Of a DNA stretch of 64,000 nt, positions 49,491 to 59,623 are shown piece after piece (position 1 is the stretch's first letter; the number at the start of each line of letters is the position of its first letter). The stretch is from Agrocybe praecox. Taxonomy: Eukaryota; Basidiomycota; Agaricomycetes; Agaricales; Agrocybaceae. Below the pieces are notes generated by a model that was given only the letters and a program-made list of their open reading frames with translations, ran no database searches and had not been told where the DNA came from. Position numbers and translations under genes: made by a program. Location of the stretch: assembly GCA_964017145.1 (NCBI GenBank), contig OZ024843.1, positions 239,001 through 303,000 of the forward strand. Reading direction: 5' to 3'.

Positions 49491-49640
49491 AGATCGTGTA
49501 CTCTACAGACTCTGTGACCCCGACGCTACATAGCCGAATCCAATCATCCTTTACCCACTACCGCCATCGTGCAAGGCTGCTCGACGCGCTTCCGAGCCCA
49601 GTTACGCCATCCAGCTGCATACTGGACTGCTCCAACTGTT
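49491..49640 (-). repeat. Short interspersed repeat, copy C (inverted)
   Basis: Read on the - strand it has AGCTGGATGGCGTAACTGGG, GAAGCGCGTCGAGCAGCC, TTGCACGATGGCGGTAG and TACACGATCT, in the order seen at 11418-11590 and 33681-33870. Confidence 0.5.
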
Positions 49641-49916
49641 GCCGGCACAGATCGGAATAATGCACAGAATTACTCCGAGCGGTGCGCGGGCTCGGATATA
49701 AACTCATAAACGACCGTATATTGTTTGTAACGTAGAAATAAACGTCGAATCTACTAAACGGAGAGGCATCATAGTCAAATTTATGCAGGAGGATTAGTGA
49801 TATCAGGAGGGGTGAGTGAGTCAGTTCTCAATGAGTCTGGACGAGGTCGTCCTATGTTAGAATATATCGGTGGTAGGCTGATAATATCTGCGTTGTCATC
49901 GGCTACCTGTCCCCCA

Positions 49917-50336
49917 CATCAGGAAGATGACACGCGGCTCGGCGCGGTTTGGCTTCCTTTTTGAGCTTGGGGCTCTTGCCAAACAAATACAACTTGGCCA
50001 AGCTGGCCGACTCCTCCCGAGCTCCCAATTCCATCACCTCTTCCCAACTTTCGCAACCCTTCCCAACCACCGCTAGACAGCCGGACTATCATGGCTATTC
50101 TGCTGCCATTTCCTGTCACCACCGTTTCTTTCATCCTTGGGAGCTTCAAGTTTATATTCAAAACTACTTTTTTCTATGACTCACATGCGAGTCTCCGCTG
50201 TTTCTTTCATCCTCGGTTTTCTTCCGTTTGGCTTAGAACTATTTAAGGCCACCCTCGATCAACACAGTAAGTTTTCATTTTCATTTCGTGACCACTACTA
50301 CCACTATTGAATGCTCTGAGTGCTGATAGCCTTACT
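49917..50336. other. Left end of the transposon
   Basis: About 400 bp of non-coding sequence between the left terminal repeat and the first accessory gene. CTATTTAAGG near 50238 is a plausible TATA-like element for that gene. Two similar stretches, TTTCTTTCATCCTTGGG (near 50125) and TTTCTTTCATCCTCGG (near 50199), form a short direct repeat. Confidence 0.5.
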
Positions 50337-51221
50337 ATGTCGCCTGTGCCTTCTAGCAGCTCTAGCAAGCTGCTCAAGTCGTCGTCGTCGTCAAAAAGCA
50401 CTCGCAAACATCAAACACCCACAAAGCGCAATCCATTCAGCGCACAAATCAAAAAGGAATCACGCAGTTCTCACCGCAAGCGTCATGGTCTCAAATTTGC
50501 GATCAAGCACGAGCCCGAGTCCTCTCCCACCAAAAGACAAGTTGGCGTGCATGTACAAGGAGGTTCTGGTAAAGGAAAAAGGAAGGAGCATCGCCGCCAG
50601 TGAGTTTATATCTTTTGTATTCTCATTCTCACTGAAACCATTTCAAGATTGTTGAGCCCGTCTGCCAGTGACAACCTCCGTGATGTGCAACACCCGCTCT
50701 TCTCTTTGGCAACCGCTGGAGGGTCGGTTCCTGTACCTCAGGCTGCTGCTCTTGGACCGGCCACATCGCAAGTCTTTGGGTGCCCACAGTCTCGAGATCC
50801 AAGTGAATCACCCAGCAATGCCACAGCTCGGATGGATGAACTTCGTATGTTATTTTCTTATTTCTTTTCGCTACGACACTGAAGTATCTTTCTAGTCAAC
50901 TATGTTCCCGATGCCGCTGCCGCCGCCAACCCTGTTGTTGCTCTACCACCTGGCCAACAGGCTGAAAATTTACTGGGCAACGAGCTCATCCTCGACCTTG
51001 CATACACTGCAGCCCGTCGTGTTATCTCAGAGATGCGTGACCGCCTCACTCACTGCTGCGAAGATGTGGTCCACGAATTTCAGCAACGTCAAACCAATCT
51101 TCGCAACCAGCTGGATGAGTTGAAGGAGAAGCACGACGATGTCTGCTATCGTTTCGAGGTAACTAGAGAACAGTATGAGGATCTGAAGGACCGCTTAGCT
51201 GAGCTCGTTAACCATGAGTAA
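50337..51221 (+). CDS. Plavaka accessory gene A: Ser/Lys-rich protein with C-terminal coiled coil
   Basis: Exons 50337-50599, 50648-50844 and 50896-51221 encode 261 aa. Introns are 48 and 51 nt with GT-AG ends and matching phases. The first ~90 residues are very rich in Ser, Lys and Arg (SSSSSKLLKSSSSSKSTRKH, TKRNPF, SHRKRH), suggesting a disordered, perhaps nuclear or DNA-binding tail. The last ~80 residues (RVISEMRDRLTHCCEDVVHE to EDLKDRLAELVNH) have heptad-like spacing typical of a coiled coil. I do not recognise a named family. The ATG at 50337 is the first in-frame start in the open frame. The gene ends 88 bp from the 3' end of the convergent transposase gene. A role in transposition is inferred only from its place inside the element. 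Confidence 0.7.
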
Positions 51222-51309
51222 TCTTTGGTTAATGTGTTGTCTCCTCCGTAGAGTCTTCCATCTATAGTCTTCCAATTTGTAATCATTCTTACAGGTCAAT
51301 GCAAATTGT

Positions 51310-54300
51310 TTAGAAACAAATTTCATTCGCATGATGATCTGCATATTTACTGACATAGAAGGCCTCGAAACTATCTAATGTGTAGCTATGATGAAAGTTG
51401 TGAGGCATAAACTGGGCCCCTTTATGTATAGGCAATAAGTGAGCTCCTCGCAAGAATGAATCCATGTGGAGCACTGTTGTCGACCGGTATCGTGCTGCTC
51501 CTGACCCTTCTATTTCAGGCTTGACCTTCCACATTCCTGTGACTTTGTCGGGCCCTGAACCCATTGTCTTGAACCATTCCACCAAGGCGCAAGGGTACTC
51601 GACACCACGGAATGCAAACGAAAAGAATAACTTCACACGAACGACACGCAGTGCTCGCATTCCCTTCTTCTTGGGATTTTCAACCACAAAGGCACAATCA
51701 CGCCTTGGGCCGGTGTTCCTCCATGACCGTGTTGACCGTATACGCTCTCTCTTCATTCCTCGTATCCCTGCTTCATCACTTGGTGCGAAAAAGGTTGCGA
51801 CAGCTGAATTGAAGATCGCAACCTTACAAGCTGATGGGTCGGGACATTGTTCCAGTTCGACATCAGCAGACGACAGGTTAGGATGTAGTTGGTCATAGAG
51901 AAATCGCCGGGTGAGGTCAAAAAGATCGGGGGTGGATGAAAATCTGGCTAGACCGCTAAAATCGCGAGGAACTTTGCGCGCTGTCCTGTATTTCAACAAT
52001 TGTAGGCTCAAATGCAAACTGAAGTATTACATACCTCGGGTCCTTGCAAGAACAACATTCCCATCCACGTATTCATCTGTCGGCTCTTCCAAAGGGTCTA
52101 CATCTGGATCTTCATCTGGGTTCTCGCTGTCATCCAGGTTTCGCAAAACGGGTTTGGGTGGAAGATCATAGGTATGATTGAGGAGACCATCTGCCACAAA
52201 TTGAGCACGAGCTGCCATCAACTTGTCAGTCCGTTGGTTTGTCAACAGCATCTGCCCAAGTGCCTCATAATGATTGGACCTGCGCCAGGGTCTTTTAACA
52301 GCTGTAATGTGTCTTGACTCGGTAATCGAGGAACATAACCCGCCAGGAGCACCGAACTCGAAGATCTGATGTATATAATGGACCAATGAATGCTGACGCG
52401 GTAATGAAAACCCATCAGGGCGAACACCAGTGGTACGAAATATTTCACGATAATGATGGAATCGTTTGATTGCGTCTTCTAGTTCTCCAATTGTGGACAT
52501 GGTGATATCGGCTCGACGAGCGATGTAGCAAGCATCGAGAAAGGCTGCAATACATCGGACCATATCATCGGGAACATGACCTTCAATGGCCGGCAGATAA
52601 ACCTTCATCAATGCTTTACTATCATCGCCGGTCCACTGCTTGAAGCGTCGTCCGTGATAAAAATGTCGTAGCCCGGGAAATGTCGGTGACGCATTGATTC
52701 TACACCAATATTAGCTTGGAACCATGACATATAGCATAAAATTTTGATAATACCTTCGGTCAATATCATCCAATATGTCATTCGCTCGAGCTTCTCCGTG
52801 TTCGAGAAATAGATAATCGCCGACCCATGCAACGAGATGGTCCTTGAATGTTCCTTTGATTAGCTGATGCAACAGATCTGGAGAGAGCATTTCATGTATA
52901 TCTGCTCGAGGGAAGTGGTATGTGAATGGCTAAAAACCATGAATTTATGTTAGGAGCTACGTTGAGGCTAGCGCGAACAGTTGAACTTACAGTGATATCA
53001 TCGTCAATGCCATATTCATCCCATAGAACCTTCGAGTCCAGCACATCGACTAATTCTTCTGTATGCACTTGTGACCGTTTGCCCGCTGGCCCGTCCAAAT
53101 CTTTACAAAATGCAGTACATCTAAGGAGTGAAGAATATTGAATAATTGCGAAAAATTAGATGATAAAAATATCCATACTTTGGGCACCATCCCTGGACAA
53201 CCCCCGAAAGGTATACCTGCTCGGGATAATCTGCAATATATGCAGCAAGGTCATAAATTACACGGCGATAATGTCCATCGGGACAAAGACGAATGGCTGG
53301 CATAGTCATTCCAGATTTGAGACTCCGCAGAACAGCTTCAAGCGAAGCATGATATAGCTGCCGCTTGAATTTACGAAAACTTGTGTCATTATCAAACTTG
53401 CGGTCTCCTGGGATTACATCGCTATCAGTAATGCTATACTCCACAATCCTACGGAAATCACACCTTTTGGAATGGCCAGAAATGCAATGGGTATTACAGC
53501 ATTTCGATGTGCACGACGAAGGGAGTTGTGCACATTCCCAATAGATAGGTATAATGGATGATACTCAACGTTGCCAGTTGCAACAGAGACAGTTGTTTTA
53601 TCGCTACCGAGAATGATGGGGCAATACATTGCACCCTTCGTTGATATATCTTCTTCGTATATTTGAGTCTAAATAACATTAGTCAGAGTTGACTTGACTG
53701 ACGACCAGTAAGCAAACTCACGCTATGTCTCCAAGCATAATTACCTGACATAAAGTCAGATAAATGTCGTTGGCCTGACTTATCAAGTCCAACATAAGGA
53801 GCATAATCGAATTGCTCTTTGAAGTCTGGGTTGGCAAGCATCTCCGCAATGACTACTTCAGGATCCCGGTACCACACCTCATATTCTTCTTTCTGCCAGC
53901 TCGGGCCATCAGAAAAGATTTCTCCCCCATAGCCTGTCGTGAAGCACTTCCATGGAACATCACCGTGCTTTGTGGAGTCGATGGTGCTGTACATTTGCTC
54001 GTGCGAGCCGAACGGTCCAAGTTCACCAGAATTTTCAAGCGACCTTGCCCACAAGTCCAAAAGGTGGTCAATTTTACCCCCGGACATCTCAACCTGGCGG
54101 TATAGGAAATCGGCAGTTTCGAACTGAAGTTCGCTGTCATATGGTTCCCATGGATTGTTGCTGAGCGGTGGTCGAGCAGGTGGAGGCGTGCCAGCTGGAA
54201 GTGTGTTTCCTTCAATGTCGCAAGGAGTACCTATTCCATGTGAGTGTGGAAATAATCAAAAAAAAATACGATGGCAAATACCTGATAAAAAAGGATGAAA

Positions 54301-54540
54301 TTTTTTGGACGGTTGTTTAGGAGGATTCGGTACTGGAGATAGCGAGCAGCGTGGTCCTGCAATCTCTTCATTGCCAAAATCATTCTCCTGCACTGCTGGA
54401 ATTGGTGATTGTGGGCGAAGTCGCTCTCCGGGTTGTATGACATTTGCGTTTTGATGCATTGTACGCATATGATATGTTAATCCTTTGTGGCTAGTGCAGA
54501 TCTTTGAGCATCGCGGATCGAGACACGCCAAGCGAGCCAT
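51310..54540 (-). CDS. Plavaka transposase, 950 aa, eight exons, apparently intact
   Basis: On the - strand exons 54540-54282, 54230-53722, 53668-53464, 53407-53179, 53120-52991, 52929-52754, 52699-52031 and 51985-51310 give 2853 nt; seven GT-AG introns of 45-61 nt all fit the frame. The N-terminus (CLDPRCSKICTSHKGLTYH, MRTMH) is a C2H2-like zinc finger. The core has signatures I know from Plavaka transposases (RNase H-like fold): GSDKTTVSVATGNVEYHPLY, LSIGNVHNSLRRAHRNAVIP, CPDGHYRRVIYDLAAYIADY, GWCPKC, GRRFKQWTGDDSKALMKVYL, LVRRFLYDQ-like LTRRFLYDQL, SAVATFFAPSD, RRERIR-like KRERIRSTRSW and the closing FYVSKYADHHANEI. The Asp in GSDKT is a likely catalytic residue. It should bind the terminal repeats and cut and join DNA in the nucleus. 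No frameshift or stop was found. Confidence 0.9.
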
Positions 54541-54738
54541 GGAAAGAAACGGTACACGGTAGAAGGTAGTAGTACACGGCGATGGTGACTAGAAAGTGTG
54601 AATCTCGTGATCGTTCTTCGCAAAGGTGATCAAAAAAAATTAATGACTTACCTTTCTAGGATTTGAATCTTTGTCATCCTCTGCCGTCTTTTTCACCATC
54701 ACAACTTATTATCTGCAACACCGTTTCCTCTCTGAAAT
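54541..54738. promoter_or_regulatory. Divergent promoter between transposase and accessory gene B
   Basis: 198 bp separate the two start codons, which face away from each other. The segment is CT-rich toward the right (54660-54735) with no clear TATA box. One short sequence probably drives both genes, which would couple their expression. Confidence 0.5.
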
Positions 54739-57165
54739 ATGTCTTCGAGTACACCAGGGTCCCAAGTTACGCGAGGTCGAGGTCGTGGCCGGGGTCGGGG
54801 CCGAGGTCGGGGCAGCCATGGGTCGAGTCGTGCTGCAAATTTAGGCAGAGAAGAATTGACTGCTGAGAATGCAGGCATTGCTAAACCTGAGCCACGACCT
54901 TCGCGCCCAAGGCGCGCTGCTGGTAATAACAGCAATGCAGACACTCAGGCAATGGTACCCCGACAGAGACGTACAGCAGAGCAGATCAAGATTGACGAAC
55001 AAAAAGTAGCGGCCCAGGCAGCTGCTATCCAACAGCAACAAAAGGCAGACGAGGACAACCGGAAACGTGCTGTTGCTCGCATAGAAGATAAACTCCTGAA
55101 AAGAGACAAAATTTTAGAAAAGCAGGCAACGCGTCCTGACCTGCAGCTAGCAGAGGAAAATGGACTTACCGAGCAGGTATGATCAAGTCTCTTCTTTGTT
55201 TGACTGCCGCTGTTCAGAGAAAAAAATTTAGGACTTCCAATCTGCATCAGAATGGGATAACACTCACGCACCGGCCAGCGATGAAGACACCTCAGATGTA
55301 TTTGATGTGCCTGCTGAATCAACTCTCGACAGTGAGTCGGCTGCGGATAGCGAGGGCTTACAGCTTCAAGACACATCCTGGAGCACAACTAGTGGGAATG
55401 ATGGTGACGAGGAGACGGGGGAACTTGATGAGGACATCTCTGATCAAGGTGACAACGACTTTCAGATGGACGAATCGGAGTACGAGGAAGATGTTGAACA
55501 GGAAAACTATCAGTCTAAGAAAAGGGTTAATACCTCAAAATCCAAGGTGCGTCATACACTTACTTCAAAGTTTACCGTAACATTCTTCTTAGCTTCTCAT
55601 CTTCATTTAATAGCCGGAAAAACCAGAGCGTGGATTCTTTCGTACACAAGTGCAAGACTTGTGTGCACTCAAACCCATCAGTGGTGCAGCGGCGGTCAAA
55701 CGGAAGGAGTCCCAGGCAATGTCCGAGGCCACTCTACCCCCAACGTAAGTTATTGAATTTAAATATCAGAATATCTGATTATCATTGGACTGCACCTATA
55801 GGGCTAAACGCAACAAGACCACCGAACCTGCTGGCCTAAAACCCAACTGGCAACGGAAAATAGAAGAAAATAAAAGGAACCTTGAAGCAGCAGCTCCCCG
55901 ACCAGCTCCAAAAAGCACTCGTGAACCTCTCGAAGAGGGAGAATTTGACCAAGAGGAGGATGCTGTGGTGCTGGCGGCTGTCAGAGAGTCCAAACCAAAC
56001 AAGGTCATGGTTAGGTTGAAGTCGGAAAGTCAGGTAAGTAATACAACAGTCTCAATCAACGGCACTCAACAGTAACTATTTGGTTCATTTTCTAGGCTCC
56101 TGCGGTCAAAGTTGTTGAGCGCACTGTGGTGGGTGAACCCTGTGCTAGCGGTCGTCAACCAAGATACAGTGTTGCAAATCTTCCTTTTCCCAATGCAACA
56201 CGTGTGGCCAATGCAAGGGAGTGGAGAAACACCTTCCGACCGTTGTTGATATCGTGGGCCGCCAGCTGCGAGAATCCATACCTAACAAATGCCATGCTCT
56301 CGGAGGAGCAGATATCGGAGCTATGGGAAGTTGTGTACCCCGAGATGGGCATTGAACATGATGATATAGAGAAAGGTGTGACAATTATCATATCAGTGGT
56401 GCGTTTTTCCATCAAATGATCATGTGTTTCTCACCGTTCGCGAATCGCAACTCATGGCAGGCTGGTGACATTCTCATTGATTGGCGTAGCTCCATTGGGA
56501 GCACAGCCATGGTTCACGTCGAAAATTTCTTTAACACGAATAAATACGACACCGAAGACATCAAAGAGTTTTCAAAATGGGCTCTGACTGCATTTAATTT
56601 CATATATGCAGAGCCTGAGGGACAGCCGGTGAGTATACTATTCCGAACCTATTATCATATAATTACTGACCATGTGTATATTCGTCAGGGAGAAAGGCGA
56701 GGATTCAGGTCAGAGTTAATTCTTGACCTATTCGCTTTTCATATAGCTAAGAAAACACGAAATTCGCCACGGTCATACAGACATCCGATTGGCGCACTGG
56801 GTCTCTGTACAGCAGCTGTGAGTCTTTTATACCAATTGACGATGTTTGAGATTGTATTGAATATTTTTGGACAGCTCGAACGAGCTCTAACCCTATGGGG
56901 AACAGGTGCAGACCCAACGACCTTGAAAAAACCGGACGGGCGCAAAAAACCAGTCCCACCTTTTGGCGCAGAGTGGGGGCCACGAGCTCATGCTTGGACA
57001 TTGTTGGCCAAGAAGCTTGGAGACGAAGATTGGGAGGAAATACTGGAAGAAGTGAATGTGCGATTGACGGCACAAGGCATCAAAACCGAATCCCTCATGC
57101 CAGGTGGCACAACCGGAGACGATATGAACGAGTCCCCTGATCCCCGTACCATGATTGATATATAG
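54739..57165 (+). CDS. Plavaka accessory gene B: large protein with RG-rich N-terminus
   Basis: Exons 54739-55176, 55232-55546, 55614-55744, 55802-56033, 56096-56398, 56461-56628, 56689-56817 and 56875-57165 encode 668 aa with consistent phases. Residues ~9-30 are an RG repeat (RGRGRGRG) of the kind that binds nucleic acid. Then comes a charged helix (~70-145, KIDEQKVAAQAAAIQQQQKA), an acidic region (DSESAADSEG, DEEDISDQGD-like), and a C-terminal half with more structure (AREWRNTFRPLLISWAASCE, IEHDDIEKGVTIIIS, YRHPIGALGLCTAALERALT-like). I recall similar hypothetical proteins next to KDZ/Plavaka-type transposases but know no tested function. The last two introns (56629-56688, 56818-56874) are multiples of three and open, so retention would not break the frame. 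Confidence 0.75.
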
Positions 57166-57421
57166 ATTTAAAAATTTTAACTACTACGATACTACAAAAT
57201 TAATATGTATCCTTGCCAATGTCTACAAAATTTTCCAAGTTCTTAGCTGTCGGCCATTTCAAATGTAATTGGCGTGATTTGGTGTTGTTGGCATCACTCT
57301 AGAATCCGACATCTTTTTTTGGGCAAGTCAAATAAATTGGCGTGTTCGACACACTTGACAGTAATTGGCGTGCTCGTAGACCTTGGTCAAGCACGCCTAC
57401 GAACCTGTCATCTTACTGATG
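57166..57421. other. Right end of the transposon with subterminal repeats
   Basis: AATTGGCGTG occurs at 57267-57276, 57335-57344 and 57363-57372, the last followed by a GGCGTGCT/AGCACGCC hairpin before the terminal repeat. Such repeats often bind transposase next to the ends. No clear matching set was seen at the left end. Confidence 0.6.
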
Positions 57422-58770
57422 CATCCTCATGAAACCTATATCGCACTGGACGAATCTGATCAGGTGGCAGGCCTTCGTCTGTATGTGTCTCCTCAGCATC
57501 GCGTACGTCTCCAAAAGATCCCAGTTGCGCGGTTTGTAAACCAAAGGCTTGTCGGTATTTGTTTGTTTTCTCTGTTGTCGTGTATTGTGCTAGCGGAAAT
57601 CGTTCGACTTGGCGAGGATCTGGTGCGCTGAACGGTTGAACGATTGACTCTCTATCGTTGACTGTTTGACCTTGTTTCCATGACGCCCGCTTCCAAATGC
57701 AGATTCCTATAAATAGCATAAGAAATCCACTGACCACCGCACCAGCGATGGCACCTTTGTTTATTTGATGAACGTTTGGGGTCGCAGACGTCGAAACTGT
57801 CGGATGGTCGAGTGAGCTCGAGACTGGCACAACTGGCACAGGTATAGCTGGGACAGCATCCAAAGTAAATGATTTTGTGGTGTTTTGTACAATAACCTCC
57901 TCCAAATCGAGCGACAGGACGTTGGATACATCCTCGGCAATTGTAATGCGTAATGTATGTGCGCCTGGAGAGAGAGAAGGAGTCTGGATAAAAAGCCACC
58001 CATAGAATTCACCAGCCGAACGAAGTGGTTTAGTTGGGTTACTGAATGAGAAATTCAAAGGTGGTCCCTCATCGATAAGATATGAATATGATGCTGTATC
58101 TGTTATTGATTGAAAGCTGAATTCTGTGTATAAGGCGATAGAGATGCCTAAGTATTCATTTTAGCCTTACACTTCAAATATAATAATGCCGAAATTATAC
58201 CATCAAAGTTGATAATATAGTCCCCAGCTTTTGCTAGCACCGTGGAATTGGTATCGTATGATAAATCAACACCTGACTCTGGGAGGGTGGTAGTCCCATA
58301 CCACAATCCATCAAATGAAACAGCGGCTTCTGATATTTCGACTGAAAGATTATGCTGTCCTTGGGGCAGTTTGGAGGAAAGGTCATTGGCGCAATAAAAT
58401 TTCTCTCCTGTATATTCGAATTCCATGTTTTGCTCAACGCCATCTATTGTGCACAATGTCGATAAAGCGAAGTTACCGAAAAAATCTGCTTGAAAATCCG
58501 TCCCTAGGAAATGTTACCTACGCCATAGAATAAGAATAATATGGCGCACTTGCCGTTGAATATATACCAGAAGCTGTAGTTTCCACCAATTTTTTCTGGT
58601 GTCGCATGTAGAGTCCCATAGTACGGGGGAGAATCTGATGACGGCACTATCGAGACATTCATGTTTGTTGGTATTCCACTGGTGGCAACCCATCCTCCCT
58701 GATAGACAATAGCTGGATCATGGTCGTCCACAAAGACGCCAGGATTTCCGAGTTTTACAATAGTGGACAT

Positions 58771-59000
58771 ATCAGACGATCCTAGAACGAGTGAGAAAAT
58801 ATAGTTTAGGATATGCAGGTATTTAAAAGAGTCTTTATAGCCGCCAATTTCTATATGTAAATTACATCATATCGTGTCTCTTAGCTATAAGCCATAAATA
58901 TCTCTCATCTATTAATTTGGCCAGAACATCAGAATCATGATGTTATGGTCAGAACATCACCATCGTGATGTCATTTAACGTCTTTACATATCAATGTTAC
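58771..59000 (-). promoter_or_regulatory. Promoter of copy 10
   Basis: On the - strand CTATAAAGAC lies at about 58831-58840, 65 bp before the ATG, with the GCCATAAATATCTC and TAAGAGACACGATATGATG boxes further up. A GATGTTCTGGCCAAATTAATAG stretch links it to the copy 6 promoter. CACCATCGTGATGT near 58960 is a short palindrome. Confidence 0.5.
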
Positions 59001-59623
59001 ATATATGAGCTGGAAAACAGACATTGGATACGGAATGCCCACTCTACACGAGGAGCCCATATCCCCATATAAAGGGCCTGGTGTCCGTTGAAGCAGTCCA
59101 ATCTGGCTCGCGCAGTGGAAGTCTCGTCAGAAGGTGTTCTATTCTTGGTGACCAGCGTGCACCGCTGACCGTCACCGGCGATTACCGCGACTAGTCTAAT
59201 CTCATACTTGATCTGTATCTAATCCGTGTTGCTATCTAATCCAGTACCGCGTGGCAGGTTGCACTGCCGCACCGTGATCAAAGCTAAGAACCAATCTAAA
59301 AGTGGTATACGATTGCGAGTAAGAAATCTGAGCGAGTACTGCAGACTCAGATATGAGTGACATCCACCAGAAGATCATGAAATACATATCCAGCAACCGG
59401 CATGCGTTGCCGAACATCGATACTAAAACTTCAATAGTTTGTGTTTTCTATTTTTCTCCTCGACGAATGGTGCAACATTTCCTTTCTCTATACCTTATCG
59501 TCTGCCCTTCGCACTCACTCGCTCATGGCATCTTCCATCTCTCGGACCTCCTTTTACATAGCCAATCGATAAGTATCTCATAATAGAGAATTAATGATCT
59601 CGTGGTCATTGAAGATTGGACTA
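59001..59623. other. Spacer between copy 10 and the foldback element
   Basis: No gene is supported. A piece near 59210-59275 (CAGGTTGCACTGCCGCACCG) resembles the end of the short interspersed repeat. The left part (CGAGGAGCCCATAT) resembles distal promoter sequence of sister copies. Confidence 0.4.

Larger units (their letters stand above)
49917..57421. mobile_element. Complete Plavaka-type DNA transposon, 7505 bp
   Basis: Terminal inverted repeats of 18 bp: CATCAGGAAGATGACACG (49917-49934) and the complement of CATCAGTAAGATGACAGG (57404-57421), with two mismatches. A CA dinucleotide (49915-49916, 57422-57423) is duplicated at the target. Contents, left to right: an accessory coiled-coil gene (+), the transposase (-), and a second accessory gene (+) sharing a ~200-bp divergent promoter with the transposase. 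The right end has three AATTGGCGTG words (57267, 57335, 57363) as subterminal repeats. Every internal gene has open, phase-consistent exons, so the element may be autonomous. Assignment to Plavaka rests on the transposase protein motifs. Confidence 0.88.
49781..58770 (-). pseudogene. Family copy 10, split by a Plavaka transposon
   Basis: On the - strand exons 58770-58554, 58503-58201 and 58147-57422 run from the start through domain 1, domain 2, stalk, helix (IAGAVVSGFLMLFIGICIW) and into the tail as far as RYRFHED. The rest of exon 3 (DGGQVADD..., PPIY, stop) lies at 49916-49781 on the other side of a 7505-bp insertion. Intron 1 is 50 nt with a GC donor; intron 2 is 53 nt. Counting the 2-bp duplication once, exon 3 is 860 nt and the frame is continuous across the break, so the gene was intact when hit. 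As it stands, the message would read four residues into the element (ASVR) and stop, giving a protein without the PPxY tail. Confidence 0.85.

Noticed and set aside
51464..51898. + strand open frame opposite the transposase
   Set aside because: It is the shadow of the last transposase exon, whose - strand translation matches the known Plavaka end.
53408..53463. Frameshift in the transposase after FLAIPK
   Set aside because: A 56-nt GT-AG intron (53463-53408) joins IPK to GDRKFDNDTSFRKF in frame and explains the apparent shift.
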